Counted from the first letter of the stretch, positions 1 through 9,808 are shown. The stretch: 21,902 nt of DNA from an uncultured Pseudomonadota bacterium (GCA_903909415.1 CAIVVS010000348.1:1-21902); one strand, 5' to 3'. Numbers and translations: made by a program. Notes: generated by a model not told the origin, from the sequence alone.

Positions 1-1
1 G

Positions 2-1069
2 GCGCACCGTGCACTGGAACTGCATGCGATCCCCAGCCATTTCTTCCGGTTCTGGCTCTGGCTGACCACCGGCATGGTGACCAAGGAGTGGGCGGCGATC
101 CACCGCAAGCACCACGCCAAGTGCGAGACCGCGGACGACCCGCACAGCCCGCAGTTCTACGGCATCAACCGGGTGCTGTGGGGCGGCGTGTTCCTGTACG
201 TCAAGGAGTCCTACAACAAGGACACCATCCTGCGCTACGGCCAGGGCACCCCGGACGACTGGATGGAGCGCAACGTCTACACGCGCTTCCCGATCCTGGG
301 CCTGACCACCATGGGCGTGATCAACATCGCGCTGTTCGGCATCGTCCCCGGCCTGATCATCCTGGCCACGCAGATCGTCTGGATCCCGTTCTGGGCGGCG
401 GGCGTGATCAACGGCATCGGCCACTTCTGGGGCTACCGCAGCTGGAACGTGTTCGACGCCAGCACCAATATCTTCCCCTGGGGCATCCTGATCGGCGGCG
501 AGGAGCTGCACAACAACCACCACGCCTTCGCGTCCTCGGCCAAGCTCTCGTCCAAGTGGTACGAGTTCGACATCGGCTGGATGTACATCCGGATGATGGA
601 GATGGCGGGCCTGGCGCGCGTCAAGCACGTCGCGCCCATGCCGCGCTTCCGCGAATCGGCCAAGCCGGTGTGCGACCTGGAGACGCTCCAGGCGGTGATC
701 ACCCACCGCTACGACGTGCTGGCCACGTACGCCAAGTCGCTCAAGGCGACCTATGCCGAGGAAGTGCGCAAGCTTCGCGAGCGTGCCCCCCAGGACGCGG
801 CAGCGCTGGCCCGCGCGAAGCGTTCGCTGAACGTGGCGCAGGCGAAGCTGGACGCGGCCGAACGCGAACGCCTTGCCGAGGGCCTGGCGAAGTCGCAGCC
901 GCTGGCGACCGTCTACGGCATGCGCCAGGAGCTCGAAGCCATCTGGGCGCGGTCCACCGCATCCAAGGACCAGCTGCTCAGCCAGCTGCAGGACTGGGTG
1001 CGTCGCGCCGAGGCCAGCGGCGTGCGCCCGCTGCAGGAGTTCGCGGTCCGGCTGCGCTGCTACGCCTGA
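2..1069 (+). CDS. Fatty acid desaturase (acyl-CoA/acyl-lipid delta-9 type), 5' end missing
   Basis: This is a membrane di-iron desaturase that introduces a double bond into saturated acyl chains. The reading frame is open from the left edge of the window, so the true start lies upstream and about 355 residues are visible. The three histidine boxes of the family are present in order: HRALELH at the very start, HRKHH about 30 residues later, and HNNHH near visible residue 170. Hydrophobic membrane segments lie between the second and third boxes (around ILGLTTMGVINIALFGIVPG). After the catalytic core there is a roughly 100-residue C-terminal part rich in Lys, Arg, Glu and Ala, probably helical or coiled coil, with no membrane segment. 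The gene is followed by an array of terminator hairpins. The family call is secure from the His boxes. The exact regioselectivity and substrate (CoA versus lipid-bound) are inferred. Confidence 0.9.
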   Translation, partial: AHRALELHAIPSHFFRFWLWLTTGMVTKEWAAIHRKHHAKCETADDPHSPQFYGINRVLWGGVFLYVKESYNKDTILRYGQGTPDDWMERNVYTRFPILGLTTMGVINIALFGIVPGLIILATQIVWIPFWAAGVINGIGHFWGYRSWNVFDASTNIFPWGILIGGEELHNNHHAFASSAKLSSKWYEFDIGWMYIRMMEMAGLARVKHVAPMPRFRESAKPVCDLETLQAVITHRYDVLATYAKSLKATYAEEVRKLRERAPQDAAALARAKRSLNVAQAKLDAAERERLAEGLAKSQPLATVYGMRQELEAIWARSTASKDQLLSQLQDWVRRAEASGVRPLQEFAVRLRCYA

Positions 1070-1090
1070 GGCGGTTTCCGCCCACGGAAA

Positions 1091-1174
1091 ACCCGCCGCG
1101 AGGCGGGTTTTTTTGTTTCCAGCACCCGCCGCGAGGCGGGTTTTTTGTTTTCGGTACCCGCCGCGAGGCGGGTT
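1091..1174 (+). terminator. Three tandem near-identical terminator hairpins
   Basis: The 19-base unit ACCCGCCGCGAGGCGGGTT occurs three times, at 1091-1109, 1124-1142 and 1156-1174 (spacing 33 and 32 bases). Each unit folds as a CCCGCC / GGCGGG stem with a GCGA loop. The first two are followed by T-runs (seven T and six T), typical of rho-independent terminators. The third has only GGTTGTC after the stem and is probably decayed. They lie just downstream of the desaturase stop codon. Confidence 0.85.
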
Positions 1175-1230
1175 GTCCGTCTCCGCTGCCCGCGGCGTGC
1201 GGTGCCGCTCCGGGTGAAGCGCGGCCAACA

Positions 1231-1258
1231 AAAAAGCCCGCTGGTCGGCGGGCTTTTT
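1231..1258. terminator. Bidirectional terminator between the desaturase and rpmG
   Basis: A-run, GCCCGC (1236-1241), six-base loop, GCGGGC (1248-1253), T-run. The A-tract on one side and T-tract on the other let the hairpin work on both strands. It lies 17 bases beyond the rpmG stop codon and is the last of four hairpins after the desaturase gene. Confidence 0.85.
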
Positions 1259-1274
1259 GCGGAGTGGGCAGCGC

Positions 1275-1430
1275 TTACTTGAGCTTGCCTTCCTTGTAGA
1301 TCACGTGCTTGCGTGCCTTCGGATCGAACTTCATGATCTCGATCTTGTCGGGCTTGGTGCGCTTGTTCTTGGACGTGGTGTAGAAGTGGCCGGTGCCGGC
1401 GGTGGATTCGAGCTTGATCTTTTCGCGCAT
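1275..1430 (-). CDS. rpmG: 50S ribosomal protein L33
   Basis: The protein has 51 residues, the normal length for bacterial L33. It starts [19 protein letters not shown] and ends with the basic [11 protein letters not shown] tail typical of the family. It lacks the zinc-ribbon cysteine pairs of the C+ form, so it is the zinc-free type. It is a small component of the large ribosomal subunit near the E site. The ATG at 1430 is preceded by an AGGA-type ribosome binding site, and it sits 28 bases downstream of rpmB, so the two form the usual rpmBG operon. The bidirectional terminator just beyond its stop ends the transcript. Confidence 0.97.
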   Translation of the reverse strand: MREKIKLESTAGTGHFYTTSKNKRTKPDKIEIMKFDPKARKHVIYKEGKLK

Positions 1431-1458
1431 GGTCGTGTCCTGGCTGGGATTGCGGGAA

Positions 1459-1692
1459 TTACAGGGCGCCCTTGGCGCGCAGTTCGTCGAGCACCACCTC
1501 GATGCCCTTCTTGTCGATGGTGCGCAGGCCCTTGGTGGACACGCGCAGCGACACCCAGCGCTTCTCGGCCTCGAGCCAGAAGCGGCGGTAGTGCAGGTTC
1601 GGCAGGAAGCGGCGCTTGGTCTTGTTGTTGGCGTGGGAAACGTTGTTCCCGACTTGGGGCTTCTTCCCCGTGATCTGGCAGACGCGAGCCAT
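1459..1692 (-). CDS. rpmB: 50S ribosomal protein L28
   Basis: This 77-residue protein starts [20 protein letters not shown], the classic L28 N-terminus, and continues with the [16 protein letters not shown] basic stretch. It is a structural protein of the large ribosomal subunit. Length and sequence match proteobacterial L28 without the zinc-binding cysteine set. The start is supported by an AGGAG ribosome binding site about six bases upstream. It is the first gene of the rpmB-rpmG operon and is driven by a strong promoter about 75 bases upstream (1769-1798). Confidence 0.97.
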   Translation of the reverse strand: MARVCQITGKKPQVGNNVSHANNKTKRRFLPNLHYRRFWLEAEKRWVSLRVSTKGLRTIDKKGIEVVLDELRAKGAL

Positions 1693-1768
1693 GGTGTTGC
1701 TCCTGGGTGGTTCGACGGCGCTGGGCCGTCAGGGCGGATTCCGGAAAGCCGAAATCGCAAAGCCTTGG

Positions 1769-1798
1769 ATTATAGGTGGATTCCGATGCTGCTGGCAA
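1769..1798 (-). promoter_or_regulatory. Sigma-70 promoter of rpmBG
   Basis: On the minus strand there is TTGCCA (1793-1798), an 18-base spacer, and a perfect TATAAT (1769-1774). It lies about 75 bases before the rpmB start codon and points toward it. This is the best sigma-70 match in the window and fits the high expression of ribosomal protein genes. Confidence 0.8.
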
Positions 1799-1879
1799 GC
1801 CCGGCTGTGCCGGGCGCGGGATGGCCGGGTCACGGGAATGCCCTGATTCCAAAGGGAATTTTCCGCAGCTCCGATGGCG

Positions 1880-2551
1880 CTACAGCAGGCCGCGCTCGGC
1901 GAAGGACATGACCTGCCGGCCGGCGACGATGAAATGGTCCAGCACCTGCACATCGACCAGGGCCAGCGCGTTGCGCAGCGCGCGGGTCAGCGCTTCGTCG
2001 GCATGGCTCGGCTCGGCCACGCCCGACGGGTGGTTGTGCGCGAAGATGACCGCGGCCGCGTTGTGGCGCAGCGCGGACTTCACCACCTCGCGCGGATAGA
2101 CGCTGGTCTGGGTGAGGGTGCCGATGAACAGCTCGTCGCTGGCGATCACGCGGTGCTGCGCGTCCAGCGCCAGCATCACGAAGGCCTCGCGCTCGCGCCC
2201 GGCCAGCAGCAGGCGAAGGTAGTCGCGCACCGCCTGCGGGGAGGACAGCGCGCTGGAACGCTGCATGTCGTGCTGGGCCGAGCGGCGCGCGAGTTCCAGT
2301 ACGGCCTTGAGCTGCGCCGCCTTGGCCGTGCCCAGTCCCGGCAGGCGCATGCCGGCGGGGTCGGCCGCGAGCAGGCCGGGCAGCGAGCCGAAGCGCGCGA
2401 TCAGCTCACGACCCAGGTCCACCGCGCTCTTGCCGCGCACGCCGGTGCGCAGGAACACCGCCAGCAGCTCGGCGTCGGACAGCGCCTGCGCGCCCTGCGA
2501 CAGCAGCCGCTCGCGCGGGCGGGACTCGGCGGGCCAATCCGTGATGGGCAT
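1880..2551 (-). CDS. radC: RadC family JAB/MPN-domain protein
   Basis: This 223-residue protein has the typical RadC architecture. An N-terminal region contains a helix-hairpin-helix ([15 protein letters not shown], about residues 68-82). A C-terminal MPN/JAB metalloprotease-like domain carries HNHPSG (about residues 171-176) followed by the downstream acidic/Ser residues of the JAMM motif. The N-terminus starts [17 protein letters not shown], as in other RadC proteins. The biochemical function is not settled; despite the name, a role in recombinational repair in E. coli has been questioned. It diverges from coaBC with a 55-base gap, and lies beside rpmB as in many proteobacteria. A 12-base palindrome (ATGGAATTCCAT, 2550-2561) overlaps its start codon. 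Confidence 0.95.
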   Translation of the reverse strand: MPITDWPAESRPRERLLSQGAQALSDAELLAVFLRTGVRGKSAVDLGRELIARFGSLPGLLAADPAGMRLPGLGTAKAAQLKAVLELARRSAQHDMQRSSALSSPQAVRDYLRLLLAGREREAFVMLALDAQHRVIASDELFIGTLTQTSVYPREVVKSALRHNAAAVIFAHNHPSGVAEPSHADEALTRALRNALALVDVQVLDHFIVAGRQVMSFAERGLL

Positions 2552-2606
2552 GGAATTCCATTAACATCCTGCGTTCCCACGCATAACGCCGGACCGGGCC
2601 CATCGG

Positions 2607-3959
2607 ATGACGACCCCCAAACGCAAGCCTGCACGAGGTACCGCCAGGGCGGCGTCGCGCGCGCCGGCGGCGCGCTCCCGTCCCGGGCCGGCGGCGCATT
2701 CCCTGCCGCATTCCCGGTTCACGCCCGCGGGCGCTCCCGCCGGGGCATCACTTGCCGGCCGCCGCATCCTGCTGGGCGTGACCGGCGGCGTCGCGGCCTA
2801 CAAGTCGGCGGAACTGGCGCGCGCCCTGATCAAGGCCGGCGCCGACGTGCGCGTGGTGATGACCGAGGCGGCGACGCACTTCGTCGGGCCGGCGACCTTC
2901 CAGGCGCTCACCGGCAAGCCGGTGGGGACCGACCTGTGGGACGCGCGCATCGACAACGGCATGGGCCACATCGAGCTCTCGCGCGACCGCGAGCTGATCG
3001 TGGTGGCGCCGGCCACCGCCGACTTCCTCGCGCGCACCGCGCTCGGCCGCGCCGATGACCTGCTGGCGACGCTGTGCGTGGCGCGGCGCTGCCCACTCGC
3101 GGTGGCGCCGGCGATGAACTTGGAGATGTGGACCCACCCAGCGACCCAGCGAAATGTCGCGCAGCTGCGCGCCGATGGCGTCACCGTGCTCGGCCCCGAA
3201 GCCGGTGACCAGGCCTGCGGCGAGACCGGCATGGGCCGCATGCTGGAACCGGAACTGATCGCGGCGGAAGTGGCGGTGCTGCTGTCCGCGCCGGCGACCA
3301 GCGTGGCCGGCCTGCTCGCCGGCAGGCGCGTGCTGGTCACCGCCGGGCCGACCTGGGAGCCGATCGACACGGTGCGTGGGCTGACCAACCAGAGCTCGGG
3401 GAAGATGGGCTATGCGGTGGCGCGGGCTGCGGCGGAAGCAGGCGCTGGCGTCACGCTGGTCAGCGGCCCGACTGCGCTCGCCGCGCCGGCCGGCGTCACG
3501 CGCATCGATGTCACGACCGCGCGCCAGATGCGCGACGAGGTGATGGCGCGCGCCGCGCGGTCCGACGTGTTCATCGCGGTGGCCGCGGTAGCGGACTACC
3601 ACGTGGTCGGCGCGAAGGACCACAAGATCAAGCGCGGGGAGGGCAACATGAAGCTGGAACTCGCGCCCAACCCGGACATCCTCGCCGAGGTGGCGCGCAT
3701 GAAGGGCGGTCCGTTCTGCGTCGGCTTCGCCGCCGAGAGCGAGAACCTGCGCGCCTACGCGCAGGCCAAGCGCAGGAGAAAGGGCGTGCCGCTGCTGGCA
3801 GCCAACCTGGTGCAGGAAGCCTTCGGCCGCGACGACAACGCGCTCACGCTGTTCGACGATGCCGGCGAGCACCTGCTGGCGCGCGCACCGAAGACGGAAC
3901 TCGCGCGGCAGCTGGTCGCGCACATCGCAACCATGACCAAGGGCAGAAACAAGGGATGA
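2607..3959 (+). CDS. coaBC: Bifunctional phosphopantothenoylcysteine decarboxylase / phosphopantothenate-cysteine ligase
   Basis: This enzyme makes 4'-phosphopantetheine from phosphopantothenate and cysteine in coenzyme A synthesis. The N-terminal CoaC flavoprotein domain begins near residue 50 ([21 protein letters not shown]) and holds the APAMNLEMW motif and the Cys-containing substrate flap ([13 protein letters not shown]). The C-terminal CoaB domain starts near residue 240 ([17 protein letters not shown]) and includes GKMGYA, AAVADY and KIKR. The protein is 450 residues, against about 400 for E. coli. The difference is an Arg/Ala/Pro-rich N-terminal extension of about 48 residues with no alternative in-frame ATG, GTG or TTG before the conserved domain. 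Its stop overlaps the dut start (ATGA), so the two are translationally coupled. Confidence 0.97.
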   Translation: MTTPKRKPARGTARAASRAPAARSRPGPAAHSLPHSRFTPAGAPAGASLAGRRILLGVTGGVAAYKSAELARALIKAGADVRVVMTEAATHFVGPATFQALTGKPVGTDLWDARIDNGMGHIELSRDRELIVVAPATADFLARTALGRADDLLATLCVARRCPLAVAPAMNLEMWTHPATQRNVAQLRADGVTVLGPEAGDQACGETGMGRMLEPELIAAEVAVLLSAPATSVAGLLAGRRVLVTAGPTWEPIDTVRGLTNQSSGKMGYAVARAAAEAGAGVTLVSGPTALAAPAGVTRIDVTTARQMRDEVMARAARSDVFIAVAAVADYHVVGAKDHKIKRGEGNMKLELAPNPDILAEVARMKGGPFCVGFAAESENLRAYAQAKRRRKGVPLLAANLVQEAFGRDDNALTLFDDAGEHLLARAPKTELARQLVAHIATMTKGRNKG

Positions 3960-4405
3960 AGACGCTGGACGTACGCGTGCTGGATGCGCGGCTGCACGGG
4001 CAGCTGCCCGAATACGCGACCTCGGGATCGGCTGGCCTGGACCTGCGCGCCTGCGTGGATGCGCCGCTGGTGATCGAGCCCGGCACGACGCACCTGGTGC
4101 CCACCGGCATGTCCATCCACCTTGGCGACCCGGGGCTGGCGGCGGTGATCCTGCCGCGCTCGGGCCTGGGCCACAAGCACGGCATCGTGCTCGGCAACCT
4201 GGTCGGACTGATCGACTCCGACTACCAGGGCCCGCTGATGGTGTCGATGTGGAACCGCGGCAACGCCGCCTTCACCATCCAGCCCATGGACCGCATCGCC
4301 CAGCTGGTGGTGGTGCCGGTGGTGCAGGTGAAACTGAACGTGGTCGAGGACTTCCAGGCCAGCGACCGCGGCACCGGCGGCTTCGGCAGCACCGGCAAGG
4401 GCTGA
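3956..4405 (+). CDS. dut: Deoxyuridine 5'-triphosphate nucleotidohydrolase (dUTPase)
   Basis: This trimeric dUTPase hydrolyses dUTP to dUMP and PPi, which keeps uracil out of DNA and supplies dTMP synthesis. At 149 residues it matches the usual length. All five trimeric-dUTPase motifs are seen in order: AGLDL (1), [10 protein letters not shown] (2), [15 protein letters not shown] (3), [10 protein letters not shown] (4) and the Gly-rich [10 protein letters not shown] (5) at the C-terminus. The start ATG overlaps the coaBC stop by four bases. The coaBC-dut pairing is common in proteobacteria. Confidence 0.98.
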   Translation: MKTLDVRVLDARLHGQLPEYATSGSAGLDLRACVDAPLVIEPGTTHLVPTGMSIHLGDPGLAAVILPRSGLGHKHGIVLGNLVGLIDSDYQGPLMVSMWNRGNAAFTIQPMDRIAQLVVVPVVQVKLNVVEDFQASDRGTGGFGSTGKG

Positions 4406-4469
4406 GGACTTTGCCTGCTTAACCTGCGGCGCGCGAAGCGCGCAACGCAGACCGGGAATGGGGGTAACG

Positions 4470-4494
4470 GGGGAAGGGGCGGAGCCTCTTCCCC
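4470..4494. terminator. Possible hairpin terminator between converging dut and fccB
   Basis: GGGGAAG (4470-4476) pairs with CTTCCCC (4488-4494) across an 11-base GC-rich loop. A second GC stem (CTGCG/CGCAG with inner CGCGC/GCGCG) lies at 4424-4450. Neither has a good T-run, so they may act as transcript ends or processing barriers rather than as classic rho-independent terminators. Nothing else is seen in this 153-base convergent gap. Confidence 0.4.
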
Positions 4495-4558
4495 TGTTCG
4501 AGACTTGCCCGGGGGCGCAGGTTCGAAGTGAGGCGTGCCTGCCTGCACGCCCTACCCA

Positions 4559-5857
4559 CTACCCCAGCATATCCGCCCAGATGTTCTGCGCCCAGGCCCA
4601 GCCGTACACGCCCTCGATCGCGCTGCGCGCCGACGACACGCCGCCCGATCCGGGCACCGTCACCATGGTCTTCTGCGCGGCATCGTACCTGTGCACCGAG
4701 GCGACATGGACCACCTCGGTGTCGGACACGAAGCTGTAGCAGGTGTTGGCCATCATCGGCTCCGCGCTGGGCGCGCGACCGTGCATCAGTTCGATGATCG
4801 CGGCGGCGGCAACCTTGCCGTGCTGGTTCGCCATGTGGCCGGACTTCGGCATGGCCGGGGCGGACAGCGTGGCGTCGCCCAGCACGTGCACGCCCTTGAC
4901 CGCGGTGGATTCCATGGTCAGCCAGTCCACGCCGCACCAGCGGTTGTTCGCCGTGACCAGGCCGGCCTTGCGCGCGATGTCGCCGGCTCTCATCGGCGGC
5001 AGTACGTTGAGCACGTCGCCCTTGAACGAGTCGAAGTCGGTCTTGACCGCCTTGCCGCGCACGTCCACGTCCTTGACCTCGTTGTTCGGGCGGTAGTCGA
5101 TGATGCCCTTGTAGAGTTCGCTGAACGCGGCCTTGAACAGGCCCGGTTTGGACACGATGTCGGGATTGGCGTCCAGCACCAGCACCTTGGACCGGGGCTT
5201 GGAGCGCTTGAAATAGGACGCCACCTGGCAGGCCCTCTCATAGGGGCCGGGCGGGCAGCGGTAGGGCGCCACCGGAATGCTGAGCACGTAGGTGCCCCCG
5301 TCGGGCATGGCCTCCAGCTGGGCCCGCAGCGCCACGGTGTCGGGCCCGGCCTTCCAGGCGTGCAGCACCTGCTTCTGCGCGTCGGCGTTGTTCAGTCCGG
5401 GGAGCTGTTCATACATCATGTCCACGCCCGGGGAGACGATCAGCCGGTCGAAGTTCATGTCCGCGTACTTGCGCGCGAACTTGACCTGCTTCTTCGCCAT
5501 ATCGATGTCGGTGACGTCGTCGTTCAGCACCTGCACGCCGGACTCCCGCAGCCTGGTGTACTGGCGCGTGATGTCGGGCATGCGGCGGTACCCGCCGAGT
5601 ACCAGGTTGGACATCGGGCACGAGACGAACTCCTGGTTGCGCTCGACCAGGAACACCTCGATGCTGCCGCCGCCCCAGGCGCGCAGGTACTTCGCGGCGG
5701 TGGCGCCGCCGTAGCCGCCGCCGATGATCAGCACGCGGCCCACCGGCCTGGCGGGCGGCGGTGGCGTGGTGGCGCAGCCCGGCAGCGCGGTCAGGGCGCC
5801 TGCGCCTGCAAGCGCGCCGGAGGCCTTCAGGAAATCGCGTCTCTGGAATCGTCCCAT
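4559..5857 (-). CDS. fccB: Flavocytochrome c sulfide dehydrogenase, flavoprotein subunit
   Basis: This 432-residue FAD protein of the FccB/SoxF family oxidises sulfide in the periplasm and passes electrons to a partner cytochrome c. The N-terminus has a twin-arginine signal (RRDFLKASGAL, residues 6-16) followed by LPGC (Cys28), which could be a lipobox. The FAD-binding glycine motif is GGGYGGATAAKYL (46-58). Three conserved cysteines can be placed: Cys80 in SCPMSNLVLGG (position of the covalent FAD link in known FCSD), Cys201 (YRCPPG) and Cys308 (RWCGVD), the last two matching the redox-active disulfide. A second FAD motif, GVHVLGDA, lies at 322-329. It follows the cytochrome gene by 10 bases, with GGAGG directly after that gene's stop. 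Its role in sulfide oxidation is inferred from the family and partner. Confidence 0.9.
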   Translation of the reverse strand: MGRFQRRDFLKASGALAGAGALTALPGCATTPPPPARPVGRVLIIGGGYGGATAAKYLRAWGGGSIEVFLVERNQEFVSCPMSNLVLGGYRRMPDITRQYTRLRESGVQVLNDDVTDIDMAKKQVKFARKYADMNFDRLIVSPGVDMMYEQLPGLNNADAQKQVLHAWKAGPDTVALRAQLEAMPDGGTYVLSIPVAPYRCPPGPYERACQVASYFKRSKPRSKVLVLDANPDIVSKPGLFKAAFSELYKGIIDYRPNNEVKDVDVRGKAVKTDFDSFKGDVLNVLPPMRAGDIARKAGLVTANNRWCGVDWLTMESTAVKGVHVLGDATLSAPAMPKSGHMANQHGKVAAAAIIELMHGRAPSAEPMMANTCYSFVSDTEVVHVASVHRYDAAQKTMVTVPGSGGVSSARSAIEGVYGWAWAQNIWADMLG

Positions 5858-5867
5858 GGCGGCCTCC

Positions 5868-6185
5868 TCAGTTGGCTTTCTGCGCGGCGAACCAGCCGGC
5901 GATGAGTTCCACCTGCTCGTCCGTGTAACCCTTGGACAGCTGGTGCATGATGGTCGCTGGCCGCTTGCCCTCGCGGAACTCGCGCATCAGGCGCACGATT
6001 TCCTCCCTTTTCACGCCGGCCAGCGCCGGCATGCCGCCCGCGCTGCGGCCGTCGGTGCCGTGGCAGTTGGCGCAGTTCGCGGCCAGGTTGCGCGCGAGGT
6101 TGCGGTCCTGCGAGGCGGCGGGGCCTGCGGCGAACAGTGCGGCCGTGGCGGCGAGCGCCATGGCGAGGGCGCGGGGCGGTTTCAT
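5868..6185 (-). CDS. Monohaem cytochrome c (electron acceptor of the sulfide dehydrogenase)
   Basis: This exported class I cytochrome c has 105 residues. It has an N-terminal signal peptide (MKPPRALAMALAATAALFAA, cleavage likely after AAS near residue 25), one haem-binding CANCH (residues 38-42), and a candidate distal methionine at Met80. I start it at the ATG at 6185 because AAAGGAGATG lies seven bases upstream; an upstream in-frame extension to 6263 lacks signal-peptide character. It is directly upstream of fccB (10-base gap), so it most likely serves as the cytochrome subunit or acceptor. The classic FccA of purple sulfur bacteria is dihaem, so this is the smaller monohaem version. I leave the symbol blank for that reason. 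Confidence 0.9.
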   Translation of the reverse strand: MKPPRALAMALAATAALFAAGPAASQDRNLARNLAANCANCHGTDGRSAGGMPALAGVKREEIVRLMREFREGKRPATIMHQLSKGYTDEQVELIAGWFAAQKAN

Positions 6186-6395
6186 GCGGCATCTCCTTTG
6201 TGGGCGGTTTGCGCGGACTTGTTCTTGTCGGTTCCGGAGCCGCGCCGCCGCGGGTTTCACCAATCGGGCGCCCGCAGGCCAGGGCGCGTGGCGGGAAGTG
6301 TCACCCCGCGGGCGCCGTGTGTCAAAGGCGCCAAAGCAACTTGCATATTCCGCCTGGAACGTGCGGTCGGATTTCCCGGCGGACGGGACTGCAAG
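6186..6395. other. Intergenic region upstream of the cytochrome/fccB operon
   Basis: This is a non-coding stretch of about 210 bases between the clpA terminator and the cytochrome gene. On the minus strand, TTGACA falls inside a pair of GGCGCC palindromes (6311-6316 and 6327-6332), with a poor GACACT 17 bases downstream. This may be the operon promoter, but the -10 match is weak. An AT-richer patch lies at about 6337-6355. No ORF with signs of coding is seen. Confidence 0.4.
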
Positions 6396-6422
6396 TCAAA
6401 AGGGCCGCCCTTGGGCGGCCCC
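6396..6422 (-). terminator. Rho-independent terminator of clpA
   Basis: Read on the minus strand, GGGCCGCCC, a two-base AA turn and GGGCGGCCC form a nine-base perfect inverted repeat followed by TTTTGACTT. It lies about 25 bases beyond the clpA stop codon and would end the clpS-clpA transcript before the cytochrome/fccB unit. Confidence 0.85.
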
Positions 6423-6444
6423 TTCGATCGGCGGCCTGCGCCGC

Positions 6445-8730
<2,286 letters not shown>

Positions 8731-8776
8731 CGTTGCTGTTCCCCTGGGTTTTCCGGACCCGGGCATGGTGCCCGGA

Positions 8777-9097
8777 TCAGCTTTCCTCCATCACGCACTG
8801 TAGCGGATGCTGGTGCTTTCGCGCGTGGGAGATAACCTGCTCCACCTTGGTGGTGGCGACGTCCTTGGGATAGACCCCGCAGACGCCCATGCCTTCCCGG
8901 TGGACCTTGAGCATGACCTGGGTGGCCTGCTCCCGGGTCATGGAGAAGAAGCCCTGCAGCACCGCCACCACGAATTCCATCGGGGTGTAGTCGTCATTCA
9001 GCAGCAGGACCTTGAAAAGCGGCGGCGGCTTGACGCGGGCCTTCTTTGCCTCAAGAACCGTTCCTTCGCGTGAGCCTTCTCGTGAGCGCGTTGCCAT
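8777..9097 (-). CDS. clpS: ATP-dependent Clp protease adaptor ClpS
   Basis: ClpS binds N-end-rule substrates with destabilising N-terminal residues and hands them to ClpA. This 106-residue protein has a flexible charged N-terminus (about residues 1-25) and then the conserved core with [18 protein letters not shown] (the Asn-Asp-Asp N-degron pocket region) and [17 protein letters not shown]. Length and motif order are typical. No strong ribosome binding site is visible before the ATG at 9097, and a candidate promoter sits so close that the mRNA may have almost no leader. It is the first gene of the clpS-clpA unit. Confidence 0.97.
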   Translation of the reverse strand: MATRSREGSREGTVLEAKKARVKPPPLFKVLLLNDDYTPMEFVVAVLQGFFSMTREQATQVMLKVHREGMGVCGVYPKDVATTKVEQVISHARKHQHPLQCVMEES

Positions 9098-9106
9098 ACC
9101 CGTCCG

Positions 9107-9135
9107 ACATTAAGCCCAAAGAACTGGGCCGTCAA
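9107..9135 (-). promoter_or_regulatory. Candidate clpS-clpA promoter with an inverted repeat in its spacer
   Basis: On the minus strand there is TTGACG (9130-9135), a 17-base spacer and TAATGT (9107-9112). The spacer consists mostly of an inverted repeat, GCCCA-N6-TGGGC (9114-9129). The predicted start of transcription would fall only a few bases before the clpS ATG. The -10 is a modest match. Confidence 0.4.
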
Positions 9136-9411
9136 TTTGCAATAGCGGGATGGTCCGGCACTGGACTTCCTCCGGCGTTCCCGCGCGTTTTTTTTCCTGT
9201 CGGCATGCAGCCCGGGACGTGACGCGATGCCCGTGCGCTGCGCGTGATCCCTGCACGTGATCCATATGATGCCGCAAGCGCGCACTTGCAATGCCGGCGC
9301 GTGCGCCCGGCGCGGTGACGGCTCGTGCGCGAGGCGGGGCGGGCCGTGACGGTGTTCCGTAACTCCTTGTCCCGCAAGGGAATTGCGCTTGGCCGTTGGC
9401 TGGAGGGGTGC
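9136..9411. other. Divergent intergenic region between clpS and csp
   Basis: About 275 bases without a credible gene. It contains two close copies of CGTGATCC (around 9241-9263) near an AT-rich ATATGATG patch, and otherwise plain GC-rich sequence. ORFs crossing it have no recognisable family and lack the third-position GC pattern of the neighbours. Confidence 0.4.
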
Positions 9412-9440
9412 TTGACGGGCATCTGCAAAGGCGGTAAAAG
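9412..9440 (+). promoter_or_regulatory. Sigma-70 promoter of the cold-shock gene
   Basis: TTGACG (9412-9417), a 17-base spacer and TAAAAG (9435-9440). The predicted start near 9447 gives a leader of about 110 bases before the ATG at 9556, in keeping with the long 5' leaders of cold-shock genes. Confidence 0.65.
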
Positions 9441-9518
9441 GCGGCTGTGTTTGTCTCAATGCGGTTGCAGGCCGGACGTGCTCCTGTTCCTCTGCTGCCT
9501 TGAAGTGCAGGCATAGCT

Positions 9519-9534
9519 GCCGGGCTGTCCCGGC
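9519..9534 (+). promoter_or_regulatory. Leader hairpin just upstream of the csp ribosome binding site
   Basis: GCCGGG and CCCGGC form a perfect six-base stem with a CTGT tetraloop, ending about ten bases before the AGGAAGGG ribosome binding site. Its position suggests a role in mRNA structure or temperature-dependent translation, but that is inference. Confidence 0.5.
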
Positions 9535-9555
9535 ATTCATACTCAGGAAGGGCCT

Positions 9556-9762
9556 ATGCCAACAGGTACCGTTAAGTGGTTCAACGACGCTAAGGGGTAC
9601 GGGTTCATCACCCCTGACGACGGCGGCGAGGATTTGTTCGCGCATTTCTCTGCGATCCAGATGAATGGATTCAAGACCCTCAAAGAAGGCCAGAAAGTCA
9701 CGTTCGAAGTGACCCAGGGTCCGAAGGGCAAGCAGGCATCCAACATTCAGTCTCCGAGCTGA
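9556..9762 (+). CDS. Cold-shock domain protein (CspA family)
   Basis: This 68-residue single OB-fold cold-shock protein binds single-stranded RNA or DNA as a chaperone. It starts [20 protein letters not shown], which contains RNP1 (KGYGFI), and RNP2 follows as DLFAHF. Length and sequence are typical of CspA-type proteins; I cannot say which E. coli paralogue it corresponds to. A strong AGGAAGGG ribosome binding site precedes the ATG. The gene stands alone, facing icd, with a shared terminator between them. A promoter and a long leader with a hairpin lie upstream. Confidence 0.96.
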   Translation: MPTGTVKWFNDAKGYGFITPDDGGEDLFAHFSAIQMNGFKTLKEGQKVTFEVTQGPKGKQASNIQSPS

Positions 9763-9808
9763 TTCCCGCAGCCGGCACGCCTTCGCGGCGGCCGGATGCG
9801 CGGAAATG

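Noticed and set aside
1091..1174. Short CRISPR-like array
   Set aside because: Repeats are terminator hairpins, the 13-14 base spacers are too short and T-rich, and no cas gene is near.
2748..3923. Long minus-strand ORF (391 codons) opposite coaBC
   Set aside because: Shadow of a GC-rich gene: composition is Arg/His/Gly-rich with no domain, and coaBC is unambiguous.
4535..5905. Long plus-strand ORF (456 codons) opposite fccB
   Set aside because: Antisense shadow; low-complexity His/Gly/Arg/Val composition, no family match, and fccB has clear motifs.
6186..6263. Upstream start of the cytochrome gene
   Set aside because: Would bury the signal peptide behind 26 charged residues; the ATG at 6185 has a strong ribosome binding site.
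6311..6332. GGCGCC pair as an operator of the cytochrome/fccB operon
   Set aside because: GGCGCC is common by chance in GC-rich DNA and the adjoining -10 is weak.
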